Positions 15,101 to 24,873 of a DNA stretch of 64,000 nucleotides are shown here, in pieces. The translations under genes were made by a program, and so were the position numbers. The notes below the pieces were generated by a model. The model worked only from the letters and a program-made list of their open reading frames with translations, had not been told where the DNA came from and did not search any database. Location: the NCBI GenBank assembly GCA_964035545.1, contig OZ037767.1, forward strand, positions 25,715,628-25,779,627, given 5' to 3'. This stretch comes from Bugula neritina. Taxonomy: Eukaryota; Bryozoa; Gymnolaemata; Cheilostomatida; Bugulidae. The first letter of the stretch is position 1. Each line of letters opens with the position of its first letter.

Positions 15101-18100
15101 AGTTTGTTCAACTACATGTAATAACTGTCTTAGCTTTTTAATGTGCAATATATACAGCAGCAAAATAACGTGTATATACTTGAAAGGGAATTAAATTTAC
15201 AAGTAGTGCACACTAAGTGATTGTACGTAGTTTAATTTAAATTATTTGTGTTGATTTTAAGTAAAAGTAATGTATTTTTTCTATTGAAGTTGTCACTCTA
15301 AGAATGGTGCTCATTATAGATTTTATATGGTGATGTTATTTACATTTTATCAGGGCGTTTGGAGTGTTAATGTGGGAAGTATTCACTTTGGCGATGCAAC
15401 CCTATCCCGCCAGATCTAATATTGAAGTACTGCAATTTGTTACCAATTCCGGCACTTTAGATCGACCAATCAGATGTCCTGAACTCTTGTAAGATTTTTG
15501 ATTAGGTGTATTATGAGAACGAATAATAATTCATTATTTTTCATACTTTATAAAAATGCAGTTTTTAGAAAGTCTTAATTTGAAGTTGTCTTCCTTCTTG
15601 CATAATTGAATTTTCTGATTTACAATGACTCATCCAACATAAAGTTGGTTGCTTCTATCAGCCTGTACTTATAGTTATAAGATTTCCAACAAATTTCTTT
15701 AGTAAATCTGATTCTAAACTCGTTTGGTCCAATTCACGTGTTGCATGTTTTGCAGCTCCATTATTAGATACATTGTAAAATTTTGTAGATTTAAAACCAT
15801 GGCAGAGTGCTGGAATTACGAGCCATCTGGAAGGCCAACGTTCAAAGAGATATTGAGACGGTTGCAGCTCTTTGAATCTGTGCATTTGACTCCAAGAATT
15901 CTGAGAATCTATGATCATTCTAATAGAAAGGTCACTTCAGAGGTAAATTCGCTTAGGATGTTACTAACTTAGAGTGTCACCTGAACAATGTGTCAGTTGT
16001 GCAGTGCTAATTGTTCTAAGTGTGTTATAATAACTTACCACACTGTATATTCAATAGACTAGTAAGTCAAGAAGACCTAGTTTATAAGTAAGAATCACCG
16101 CTGTAAGTTATGAACAATTTAGCAACTTCAGTGAGTTGTCTTTTCAGGGTTTCCTAGATGCTTATTAACTGAATTTCTATTGAGTGTTCTACATCTAATT
16201 GCAGAGTGAGTTCTTTGCCGGCTCAACGTCAAGTGGTGGAGGCATCCTCCCTGCACCCAGTGAATCCCCCGTCTTTTCTCATGAGAATGTTAGCACAATC
16301 AAAGGTATTGATACTCAAAATATGCTGTGTCTCAAAATTAGAAAGATTTCAAATATTTAATAAATCACTTTCATATCCTAGAATAACTAAGGTTACAATT
16401 AATGACTAATATATTTTAACATAATGATACAAAACAGTGATCAGATGCTACTGTGAGAATGTCAAAGGAGGGCAGCCTATGAGTTGTGGACTTTAGGCAT
16501 TACATGTATTCTAATGACTATAATGAGAAAGTACATTACGTAGCCTGTAGGACGTAGGTTTTGATCTGTTTGTATACATTTGGCACTAGTCATTATTTCT
16601 CACATCTGGGAGTTGTCTGACTACAAAATAAAACCAGTTAAAATGATGCATCACAAATTAAAAATCAAAATTATTTAAAGTTTCCATTTTGATACCTTAT
16701 AGCAGTAAAACAGATCTTCACGTAGATGTACAATCGTTTTGGTATATCAATTTTAATTTAGTTTGTATACAATTACTTCTCAAAATTCTCGAATTTACTT
16801 TATTTTTCTTCGAAAATCCTTGCTTTTTTTTAGTATTAGCCTAAGTCCTGTATTTTTCAACTTTACCAGACTTGACTTCAATTATTAACTCTACTTCTAA
16901 GCTACTACCTCAAAAGTAGTATTAATTTTATACAAAATATTTAGCCATGAGGACTTGACTTCATCCATTAAATACCATTTACGACTTGTTTATTTTCACA
17001 GATGAAGAGGTTATTGAACCTCCCCAGTGCGAGTTTGATAGCGTCTGGTCTCAATCGCCCCCCAAACTCACACCATTTCAATCTATTAAGAACTTGTTTA
17101 GAAAAAAAGGGCCATCACATCTACTAGACCGTGCAAACAGCACTCCTGTAAGTGCTATTGTTCTCAGTTAATTTACTATGTACAAGTATTAACATGGCTG
17201 TCATGTGTTTGGTTTACTTTGCTTTACTGCTGTTAATTGTTTCACAAATACATGTGATGCATTACTACTATGTCATGTTGTAGGTTTCTAGCAATAAAAG
17301 GAAGAAGAATAAGTATATCCGTAGTAAAAGTACAATATCAGCTGATGGCGTTAGCTCTACCAAGACTTTTACACAGGCCGATGGTGCTAAACTGTCGGTG
17401 AACACACACAGTTGTAACGCAATTCCAGGGCATCATTGCAAAGACAGCAACAATTCTTTTAATGTTGACCTTTCTACTAGTAATCATAACCTAGCATCCC
17501 CTCGAGGCCCTGATCTAAGGCTTCGTTCTTTATCCTTACCACCAGTGCAATACTCAAGTATCGCCTTTGACAACCCATCTAATAGTTCCATACCTCCAGT
17601 GCAATATTCAACTATGGCTTTTGGTAATCCACCTAATAACTCCATACCACCTGTACAATATTCAACTATGGCTTTTGGTAATCCACCTAATAACTCCATA
17701 CCACCTGTACAATATTCAACTATGACCTTTGGTAATCCACCGAATGGCGCTAATGACCCTGAGCAAGGCTCTGTGCAATACACTGCTGTGGCATTCAGTC
17801 AACCAGGAGCCACAGAACCATCAACTTCTCAAGAAAATGAAACGCTCGCTGGTAATGCCCCTTCAGCCGAAGACACTGTGCAATATTCAGCTATCGTGTT
17901 CAATCCAGATGCTGATGCTTTAAAGCAGCGTGAAGAACCCAAACAGCCAAATGTTAGTACCACTGCTGAGGCTGAAAGTAAGCTGAAAGAAAAGAAAGAT
18001 GTGCAATACACGACGGTAGTGTTCAGTGACGAGACGCAAGCTTCCTCAAACACTCTTACTGATCAACAGCCCTCTTCCAATAATGAGAGCGGTGAGAAGA

Positions 18101-18465
18101 CAATTGACTATGCTACGATGGTGTATAATCCTGAGAATCACATATCTTCAGAAGGTAAGAATACTGAAAGTGACTTTGATGAGCCGAAAACCTCTACTGC
18201 TGCTAGTCTTGGCTCTCTGAACTCTCTCGACAGATTGGGAGTGTCTACAGGAAGTGCATCACCATCTCGCCACAGCAGCAAACAAACTTTGTCAACCCAT
18301 TCTCCTAGTTTAAGTGGCAGTATTGAGAGAACTCCCTTTGGAGCCAAGGTTACCTACACGTCTGAAAAGTTCAAACATTCCCCATCATCTTCTCGATCCA
18401 ATCTTCTGCAGATTGGCGAGGATTCAACTTCTGGTATCTCTAATTCATGTACCAAAACATTGTAA
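166..18465 (+). CDS. ROS1-like: ROS1/Sevenless-type receptor tyrosine kinase (5' end outside window)
   Basis: Exons: 166-361, 798-955, 5953-6128, 6370-6508, 7120-7253, 7510-7660, 8136-8353, 8679-8879, 10092-10333, 10633-10823, 11459-11587, 11939-12125, 12687-12855, 13234-13428, 14135-14232, 14815-15015, 15354-15488, 15789-15942, 16205-16304, 17002-17147, 17284-18465 (stop TAA). Every junction has GT/AG and matching phase. Exons 1-2 look like the end of a YWTD-type propeller. Exons 3-11 encode about five fibronectin III domains, the last degenerate. Exon 11 carries one membrane helix (about 11509-11586), followed by a stop-transfer cluster RKNRKKKK. The kinase domain (about 12740-15880) has the glycine loop [14 protein letters not shown] lysine, HRDLAARN, DFG, a [10 protein letters not shown] activation loop, and [10 protein letters not shown]. 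The activation loop and tail-proximal residues are very close to vertebrate ROS1, so the kinase is predicted active. It would phosphorylate tyrosines on itself and adaptors at the plasma membrane. The last two exons form a long tail with repeated tyrosine motifs (separate entry). The start codon and signal peptide are upstream of the window. Confidence 0.93.
1171..1482. mobile_element. MITE family A, copy 1 (TTAA-flanked, long terminal inverted repeats)
   Basis: The element runs from CCCCC at 1175 to GGGG at 1478 and is flanked by TTAA on both sides. Its ends are inverted repeats of roughly 50 bases: the left arm reads CACACTTACCGTATCGTACG and continues through GCCGTAACAGC and AAATATCAGCC. 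The right arm is the reverse complement with few differences. There is no open reading frame for a transposase, so it is non-autonomous. A second copy sits at 21988-22287 with the same internal sequence. The TTAA or TA target duplication leaves the superfamily open (piggyBac-like or Tc1/mariner-like). Confidence 0.85.
2325..2575. repeat. 28-base intronic minisatellite
   Basis: About five tandem copies of a 28-base unit built around GAATAGAGAATATAGAATTG then AGAGTATA lie within a longer purine-rich tract. The unit is itself made of shorter related pieces. The open frames on the minus strand that read as Leu/Tyr/Ser/Ile repeats are products of this array, not genes. Confidence 0.85.
8881..9080. 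repeat. Imperfect AT-rich tandem repeat, about 70-base period
   Basis: Three diverged copies of a segment containing ATACTAGTAGC-like and ATATGATA-like blocks follow the donor site at 8880 in an intron of the ROS1-like gene. Confidence 0.6.
9383..9480. repeat. 22-base GC-richer minisatellite
   Basis: Four and a half copies of GTGCAGGTGGGCTGACAGTT plus two bases stand in tandem in an intron of the ROS1-like gene. They are strikingly richer in G than the surrounding AT-rich DNA. Confidence 0.9.
10409..10495 (-). mobile_element. Fragment of MITE family B (Tc1/pogo-like)
   Basis: This stretch matches, as the reverse complement, the right half of the full element at 24039-24430: GGAGC.GTGG...GAAATTGAGATAG.CTAAGTT and then TTTTGGTTTG and TTGAAATTCT. 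It lies in the intron 10334-10632. Confidence 0.65.
11683..11860 (+). mobile_element. Degenerate SINE copy
   Basis: It shares the block CATAATTGCTCCTG followed by a C/T-rich stretch and the TCCTTAG tail with the SINE at 27829-28035. The upstream part (CCTAGTAATTAGAGCAAAAG) is a decayed counterpart of its tRNA-like head. It lies in the intron before the juxtamembrane exon of the ROS1-like gene. Confidence 0.5.
12525..12645. repeat. GT-rich simple sequence tract near a kinase exon
   Basis: An irregular TGTGTGCATG-type tract ends about 45 bases before the acceptor at 12685-12686 of the first kinase exon. Confidence 0.7.
12740..15880 (+). other. Tyrosine kinase domain of the ROS1-like receptor, six exons
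   Basis: The catalytic domain is split over exons 12687-12855, 13234-13428, 14135-14232, 14815-15015, 15354-15488 and 15789-15942. Visible conserved elements in order: glycine loop GSGAFG, catalytic lysine in AVK, the alphaC glutamate in FVKEA, hinge [26 protein letters not shown], the three-tyrosine activation loop YRNDYY, the APE-equivalent SPE, a DIWAFG block, CW and the final arginine in GRPTF. No catalytic residue is missing. Codons split by introns rejoin correctly, for example HR|D between 14232 and 14815 and W between 15015 and 15354. Confidence 0.93.
14237..14540. repeat. AGC/AGT trinucleotide repeat tract inside the kinase intron
   Basis: Some 300 bases of interrupted AGC, AGT and GGC triplets begin just after the donor at 14233. 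Alanine- and leucine-rich open frames on both strands are artefacts of this tract, because the real frame leaves the exon at 14232 and resumes at 14815. Confidence 0.9.
17545..18130 (+). repeat. Coding repeat: eight phosphotyrosine-type motifs in the receptor tail
   Basis: Inside the last exon of the ROS1-like gene the motif [VI]-[QD]-Y-[ST]-x-[IMV]-x-[FY] occurs eight times, with tyrosine codons starting at 17551, 17605, 17659, 17713, 17779, 17884, 18007 and 18109. The first four are spaced exactly 18 residues (54 bases) apart and are near-identical, so they arose by recent tandem duplication. The other four are diverged. Four have methionine at +3 (YxxM, the PI3-kinase p85 SH2 type). The others have I or V at +3 and V at -2 and fit the ITIM consensus that recruits SHP phosphatases. 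The matches to these consensus patterns are seen directly; phosphorylation and binding are inference. Confidence 0.85.
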
Positions 18466-18942
18466 CTGAAAATTAATATTTTCCAGTGATAATATCTGAA
18501 TATAGCATTGTATTAGTTTTATACTCAAATTTCTTTATTGATTGGTTAATGCAAGCCAATGAAACTATACATTCATTCATACAAAAATATTTTCGTATTT
18601 TGTATTTACAACTGACAACTTCATATTAATGAATCACACGGTGCCTAACGATTTGACTATTTCATATTAGTTTTGAATAAAAAATGTTATTTTGTTACAG
18701 CCAAATTCCAAGTTGGTTTGCATGTAACTTGCCTTTTTAAGTATAATTCAGTTTAGGCAACACCTTTACTTGGTATGCAATCATTAAAAATTTTGTGAAC
18801 ACATTATTGCTGTAACATTCAGGTATAATGTTATAAACATGATTGGTTTACAATTATTTGTATATATATTTTTTAGTCTCTGAAACAAAAATTTATAAAT
18901 TTGTTTGTTTCTTGTGCATGTAATTATTTTTGCTAAAATATC

Positions 18943-18948
18943 AATAAA
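18943..18948 (+). terminator. Candidate poly(A) signal of the ROS1-like gene
   Basis: AATAAA lies 478 bases after the stop codon; another AATAAA at 18676 is an alternative. Choice between them needs transcript 3' ends. Confidence 0.4.
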
Positions 18949-19533
18949 CACATCAAACTATAAACTGCAAGCTTTAATCCAAAATTTAAATAAAGATATA
19001 TTATGACAGATTGTTAAAAAGCTGCAAAAATAAAATTATGTTAAAAACTATTTTATTTTAGACATGCGAAATCAATAAATTACCTTTATCTTGACTAATA
19101 TTTTAAACAGAATAATGCTTCTTTATAAAAGTATTCACCTATTTTATCATAGACCTTCAAAATTTTTTGCTAATAACAGTTCTTTTTAGTTATAAAGCTT
19201 ATCAATAAAATTACCTAGGAAACTAGTGTGTGGTGTATAATGTAAACTAAAGGTATTTTCTGTGCACAGTAATATGCTTATAACATTGCAAGTATTTCAT
19301 TCACCATAAGTTTGTCAGCTGATGGTTTTAAAAAAATTGTATGCTCATCGAAAGTCCTGGTAAGTGAGGCAAAAAAGCAAATTACTATTTGATGACAAAA
19401 TTGTGTAAATTGGAGCCTAATTATACATGAGAAGTCAATGGAGAGTATTGAGTATGGAGTAGCGAGTGAAGAGTAGGGAGTAGTGAGTGACAAGTACAGA
19501 ATATCGAGTACGTCAGCCATGCCTACAATAGTC

Positions 19534-19539
19534 TTTATT
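19534..19539 (-). terminator. Candidate poly(A) signal of the sulfotransferase gene
   Basis: TTTATT on the + strand reads AATAAA on the gene strand, 41 bases beyond the stop codon. Confidence 0.45.
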
Positions 19540-19579
19540 TATCACTAAATGAAATTTTCTCAAACTGTAAGTTAAAAGT

Positions 19580-22500
19580 CTACTTTCTTTCAAACAGCCA
19601 CTTTTCATCTTCCAACATGTCTGCCAATTCTGCATTAAAGGGTTTGAAGAACTGATCCAACAGTTGAACAGTCTCTGGCAACACTGGTTTCTCTCTCACT
19701 GCACCTTCATTCCATATTTCATCCATTTCATTAGATTTAACTTTAAAGTTTTCACCAACAAACTCGTAGATCATAGAAACGATCCTTTCTGTATCTTTGC
19801 TGTATTCCTCCATTTTAGAAAAGAAAATTTGCCTCTAAAGACATCAATAGTGTTTGTAACTCATTTCAGCAGGTATTACCATTTTTTGGTTTACATTTAA
19901 GAGAAAACCTCAGTTTAAACAGAATAATATATAAGTAAAACTTATTAATATTCTAGGGCCTAGGCTATACCTTTGGGATGAACTTGAAAACTTCTTTCAA
20001 GTGGGTAGAGTAACAGCTTATCTTAATGTAGTAAACCATAGCCTGATCTTTCATAAAGTGATTGCTTTTGGTATCAACTACAAGACAAGCCCTTTTGCCG
20101 TAAGTCAGTAAACAAGTGTGTAGATGTGAGACGGCCTCCACCACTCTTCTGTGCAGATTATACAGACCAATCATGGCTGCTTCTCTTTCACCACTGTACA
20201 TTATTGTATTTGGAACAGCCCCCTAAAGCGTTACACTCCATATATAAAGATTTGAGGAGGAACAAAGTTGTGTGACATTATTATGATATAGTAGGGCTAA
20301 AATGCTTTCCTATTCATTGAAACGAACTGCCACACATTTATACAATATATCTCATAATCTAGTGACAATACTAGTTATAATATTAGTGATGGGAGTTGTA
20401 TTACCTTAATACAATTAAAAAGATAGGCAGTTGCAGTTTTCCTTACGTTGAAAATTTCAGTGAAACTACTGATCTACATGAGCTACAGACATCATACACA
20501 TGCATGTTCTCACACTGCTAGCACTATAGTCTCCAACCTTACCCTCATGAAATCATAAAATACATGTGACAAAACCCGGTCTGTAGGATTTCTCATGGTG
20601 ATGAGGTATCGGGAGTTGTTCCTCTTGAAATATTCAATGTACTGCAACACACTTCGAACCACTATAGTAGAGCTGTTCTCTGAAACGAAATTATTCACCT
20701 GACCGCAGCCTGGACACCCAATAAATATTCTTGTATCATTTTTTCCTCTGCAAAATACAATTTATGATAAATATTATGTTTAAGTCAATAATAACACTCA
20801 AGGCAGGAGAAAGAGAGGAAAACCAATACATATGTGGAGAGATACCATAAAGTCGGATATGAAAACATAGAAATTTAATAGCAAAGAGTTAAGTGGAAAT
20901 AATTGATTGAATTTGTTATGCAGAACCCTGTTACTTGCAAAGACTAAAACAGATGAAAGTTGAGGGTTTAAAAGCATTCATTATATGTAAAGTTTTATCC
21001 TTTTAGGATTTATTCACTCATTTCGTGTCTTCGTATTAAAATAATGTGCTGGGTTAACAAATATAATATTTATCAGTGAAAAAAATAAAACACTGTTCTT
21101 GAATTCATATCAAATAGTAGCAAGACCAATTTATTAATTAGTGTATAACTAATTGTTCTAAATGACTTCACAAGCTAGTACGAATAGTTGCCCCATCAAC
21201 ATTATTTATTTAATTTTCTATTTGTTTAGCAAAGCCTTGTGTCATCTTCAAAGTAGATAAATGCATACTTTATAAATAGCACATACTTTAAAAATAGCAC
21301 CAGAATTTGTTTGTATGACAATAGGATATATAAACATATTTCCTATGCAATTACTGCTAGCAATACTTTTCTTAGATGTGTAGAAAATACTATTTTCAGA
21401 GCATCATTGAACAATTGAATACTTAAATTTATTTTATTTTGCTCCTGCAGAGTTACAGATGTTTCTCATACTTATGCTCTTACACAATGATTAACCTTGT
21501 ATGATTTTAGCCAAGTCTGCCCAAACTTACAATTTTACAATACTTTTGCCAGCCACACTACTGTCTTGTCACATGCTCATGAATATCAGTTATCACATAC
21601 TACCATCTGTCACAGCTGCTATATAATACATACTAATAAATTAAGCTACACTATCCTGACTATATAATCTAACCACTGTTGCCGTTAATGCAGCAAATAA
21701 CAGAAGAATTCTTCTTTGGTGCAGCCTTTAATGCTTCTGTAGCATAAGATGCAGCTGTGCCAATTGGTAATTCTGAGTGATTTTATGGTTGAGCAATGAG
21801 GGCAACTTTGGTTGCTGGCAATAATTAGCACTACTGTCATGGCAGCAATTGGTGTTGATATTAATAGAACTGTAACAACTATTGAATTAAGAAGTGTTGT
21901 GAATGTAACTATAAGCCTGCACAGTTTTTTTTTGTTAGTTTACGTGTATGACCTCAACAGTATTTTCTATAACAGCTAACTAAGCATTACCCCTCATTCA
22001 CACTTGCGTATGTAGGCCGTAACGTGAAATATCAGCCATCTTTACAAATGTCTGAGCTTCCTGTACGGCGTTGCGGTACGTTATCAAGCACTGCTTGATT
22101 CAAAATTGTTGCAGCGGACTTCTATTGGACAGAAAAACTTTTATGTCAACTTATTAGATACAATTGTCCAATGAAGTGTCATAGATTGTACCTAATAGCG
22201 GACTTTGAAAACTTCAGCCTAGACACATTAAAAATGGCTGATATTTTACATTATGGCCTACGGTACGGCAAGTGTGAATGAGGGGTAAGTTTGTCATTAC
22301 TAGCCTTGACAATGCTTATAAAAATACCAGTAGGTTCACCAAAATAAGCCTGGGTGCTAACATTAGCTTTGAAGAATACTTTTTCCCTGCCGAGTACAAG
22401 TATTCGATGTAGCTCTGTGGACATTTTGGAGTTACTTTCCCGAGAGCCATGAAGTATGGAACTGTATAAGAGGAATACTTTCTCTTCCAGGTGTCAATTT

Positions 22501-23607
22501 TGAACCATTTACCCAAATCTGAGCTTCCACATTTGTGAAACCCGATTGTCATTATCTTTGCTGCGCAGAAGACTCTCGACTGTGAACTACATAAAAATTA
22601 AATATATTTATATTAACAGCATGGGTATGTCAGTAAATAAACATATGTATAGCCAATATGATTTATAGTTAAATGTAACCTTAGCTTTGAAATACTATTT
22701 ATAATAAAGTTTTCATAAAAATGGCTTTACTTAATTCATTTAATTTTGTAATCTTCACCAGCAACAATTTCAAAATAGAAGCCACTTTAGTCAAGCTTCT
22801 CAACCTGCTTGCCCACAATGTTGCATAATCAAACCTTTTTCATCAGCTAGGTATGGCTGCATGACCCTGTAGCCTGATATAGGACACTAATACAGTATGA
22901 TATGGAAGATAATCAAACTGAGTATTGGCTATCAATTATTGAGTATCAAGTAATGGATTTTGAGTAATGAGTATTAAGCATTGGGTATTGGGGAAATGGT
23001 AATGAGTATTGGCAATTGGTAATGGGTATTGAGAGCTTACTTTTTCCAGCATGGACTCTCAAATCCTGGAAGAAACTCTACTCTTTCACAATTGATTAAA
23101 GGCTGATAAGCGATAGCTTTTCCTTCTTTGTACTCGGCTTCAGCTCTAAATTATGTTATTATGCTTATTATTTACTACATATTTCAGGTATATAATTTAT
23201 GTTGCTCCTTCAATGCTAATGCATGCATATAGATATAATAAATATGCCAAAATGTAGAACTTTAGAATAGGTTATCGGGATCTGTGAATATTTTCTGTTT
23301 ACAAAAACACTTCATAAAGTCAACAAAAAATAATCAATAAGAAATAAAATGATAAGTTTAGCCTATTTCTATATTTTACACTTGAAGATCAACTAGAGAG
23401 CGACAAGACTACTTACAAATACTTTCTGTAAACGGGCGTTAAGTTAAGTGAATTTTTTAGAAATGAAGGATCTTCTATTATCGTAAAACTTTCTCCAGCC
23501 TCGAGTCTAGATGAGACTAACCAGCTGCTCCAGTAAGACACAGCTAGTAGGGTAATTGTCGCAACAACAACTCCGATAAAGCAATTTATTTCTCGTCTAT
23601 TAGACAT
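19580..23607 (-). CDS. CHST15-like Golgi carbohydrate sulfotransferase
   Basis: Exons on the minus strand: 23607-23417 (ATG), 23145-23041, 22586-22328, 20745-20543, 20222-19971, 19834-19580 (stop); about 420 residues. Residues about 9-31 form an N-terminal signal anchor after MSNRREIN, so this is a type II membrane protein expected in the Golgi lumen. Conserved features: CERVEFLPGFESPCW; the 5'-phosphosulfate loop IGFHKCGSSDL with its lysine; the 3'-phosphate-binding block MRNPTDRVLSHVFY with R and S; KRACLVV; IFFSKMEEYS; and the terminal FFKPFNAELADML. Together these resemble GalNAc4S-6-sulfotransferase (CHST15), which moves sulfate from PAPS to chondroitin-type glycans. The substrate here is inference. 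Exon 3 has a one-base frame conflict at the A5/G3 homopolymer (22380-22387), treated as a separate finding. Other exon junctions agree in phase. Exon 1 start is the only ATG before the anchor. Confidence 0.88.
21988..22287. mobile_element. MITE family A, copy 2
   Basis: Running from CCCC at 21990 to GGGG at 22285 and flanked by TA, this copy shares with the one at 1171-1482 the blocks ACAAATGTCTGAGCTTCCTG, TCAAGCACTGCTTGATTC, ATTGGACAGAAAAACTTTT and CCTAATAGCGGACTTTG. The terminal inverted repeats start CATTCACACTTGCG and end as its complement. It sits in the sulfotransferase intron, 41 bases beyond the donor of exon 3. Confidence 0.87.
22915..23035. repeat. Degenerate GAGTATTGG-type repeat
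   Basis: Irregular copies of TAATGAGTATTGG-like units lie directly downstream (gene strand) of exon 2 of the sulfotransferase. Confidence 0.6.
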
Positions 23608-24038
23608 GCTTCTCAGCCTTCAGCTTAGCATTTATTACAATCACGTAATGTTTAGAATTATATTATTATGTCTTTGGCAACAACTGTTAGTTATTTACGC
23701 ACGTGATTTATCAAATCATTGCAAAGTTGTAGAGTACTATATTAAGGAGAATGAATACATTATAACCACTTTGCATTATACTAACAGACATATATGGCAA
23801 CATGCAGTTGTCAACTGTATCTAGGGAAGCTTTATAACGATCCTTTGACTGCTACAGGTCAATAACTTGAAATATGCAATTCATTTACTTTGTCTTTATG
23901 TTGGCAACTCAATCTAGAATTGGTCGTTCTTTGTAAATAATTTTACTATAATTAAAGTATTGATAATAATTCTAATTTTATACAGCAGCCATATTATTAC
24001 TATAATATTTTATTGATAATTGATTGCAGTGAAGATTA

Positions 24039-24430
24039 TACAGTGAATCCCTCCATATCTCACTAAGCTTCAGGTCCAGAAACCTTGATTAGTGACATAG
24101 TAGAATACCAGATTTACCTTTTGGATACATTTAATTTTGAGGTAGGTGCAGTAAGTGAGAAATAAAGAAAAGCCTGTGTTTTAGATTAAAAATTTAGCAA
24201 AAGAAGCTATACTATGCTCTTGCTAGAATTTCAACATGTGCCCCAAACCAAAATTTGATAGCAAAATTAAAAAACTTAGACTATCTCAATTTCTCCACTA
24301 CCGCTCCTAAATGTTAATTTGGTCATTTTGTCTCTAGACGCACATGCATAAATCACAAAACAGGAAAAATAGAAGTCCTAGCCCTTCTCGTAAAATATGG
24401 AATTTTGTGAGATAAAGAGAGAGCACTGTA
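24039..24430. mobile_element. MITE family B, near-complete Tc1/pogo-like element
   Basis: Its ends are CAGTGAATCCCTCCATATCT (from 24041) and, inverted, CAGTGCTCTCTCTTTATCTC (ending 24428). Both stop at a TA dinucleotide (24039-24040 and 24429-24430), the Tc1/mariner target. CAGTG...TATCTCAC ends resemble pogo/Tigger-derived MITEs. The arms are diverged inverted copies of each other over a longer distance, including the AGAAAT..AGA/GAGA and GCAGT blocks. No transposase frame is present. Confidence 0.7.
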
Positions 24431-24721
24431 ATTAATATTTCATAATTCTTCAGAAGCGATAGTCGAAGTCACAAAATTATAATTTTTTATCAGATTTATG
24501 AAATAGAAATTTATTTTTTTTGAAGACACTTTTTCTAATCAATTTTTTGTTACATAAAAGGCCTCCTGTTTATAATTTTTTTTTCAAGAAAATTAATTTC
24601 ATTCTATGTTGATTTTAAAAGGTTATAGATATGTACACTAACATGTTTAAGCTAAGCAATGATGCTATTGCAATATTATAGTTATAGCACATTAAATCAA
24701 AAAATCTTTTAAACATCCACA

Positions 24722-24727
24722 TTTATT
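24722..24727 (-). terminator. Candidate poly(A) signal of the unknown basic-protein gene
   Basis: TTTATT on the + strand, AATAAA on the gene strand, about 150 bases after the stop codon. Confidence 0.35.
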
Positions 24728-24873
24728 TGTAACCATCATTATAATTATGATGCGAAAATATAGAAAAGTAAAATTAAACATTTAGTCTAATAGAATTAAA
24801 CTCAGACAAGCTGAAATGGTACAGTATTTCTCCCTTTTATCAAAATGTCGTAACCTGCTTGTTCATGACCTCA

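Larger units (their letters stand above)
18466..19579. other. Convergent 3' region between the ROS1-like and sulfotransferase genes
   Basis: The AT-rich spacer holds the probable 3' UTRs of both genes. AATAAA occurs at 18676-18681 and 18943-18948 for the + gene. TTTATT (AATAAA on the minus strand) occurs at 19534-19539 for the - gene. A short degenerate GAGTAGYGAGTGA repeat lies at about 19436-19510. I see no coding exon. Confidence 0.6.
23608..24873. other. Intergenic region upstream of the sulfotransferase
   Basis: This is the presumed promoter side of the sulfotransferase (transcribed leftward) and the 3' side of the unknown gene. It contains a near-complete MITE of family B (24039-24430) and a TTTATT poly(A) candidate at 24722-24727. 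I recognise no promoter element and no coding exon. Confidence 0.5.
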
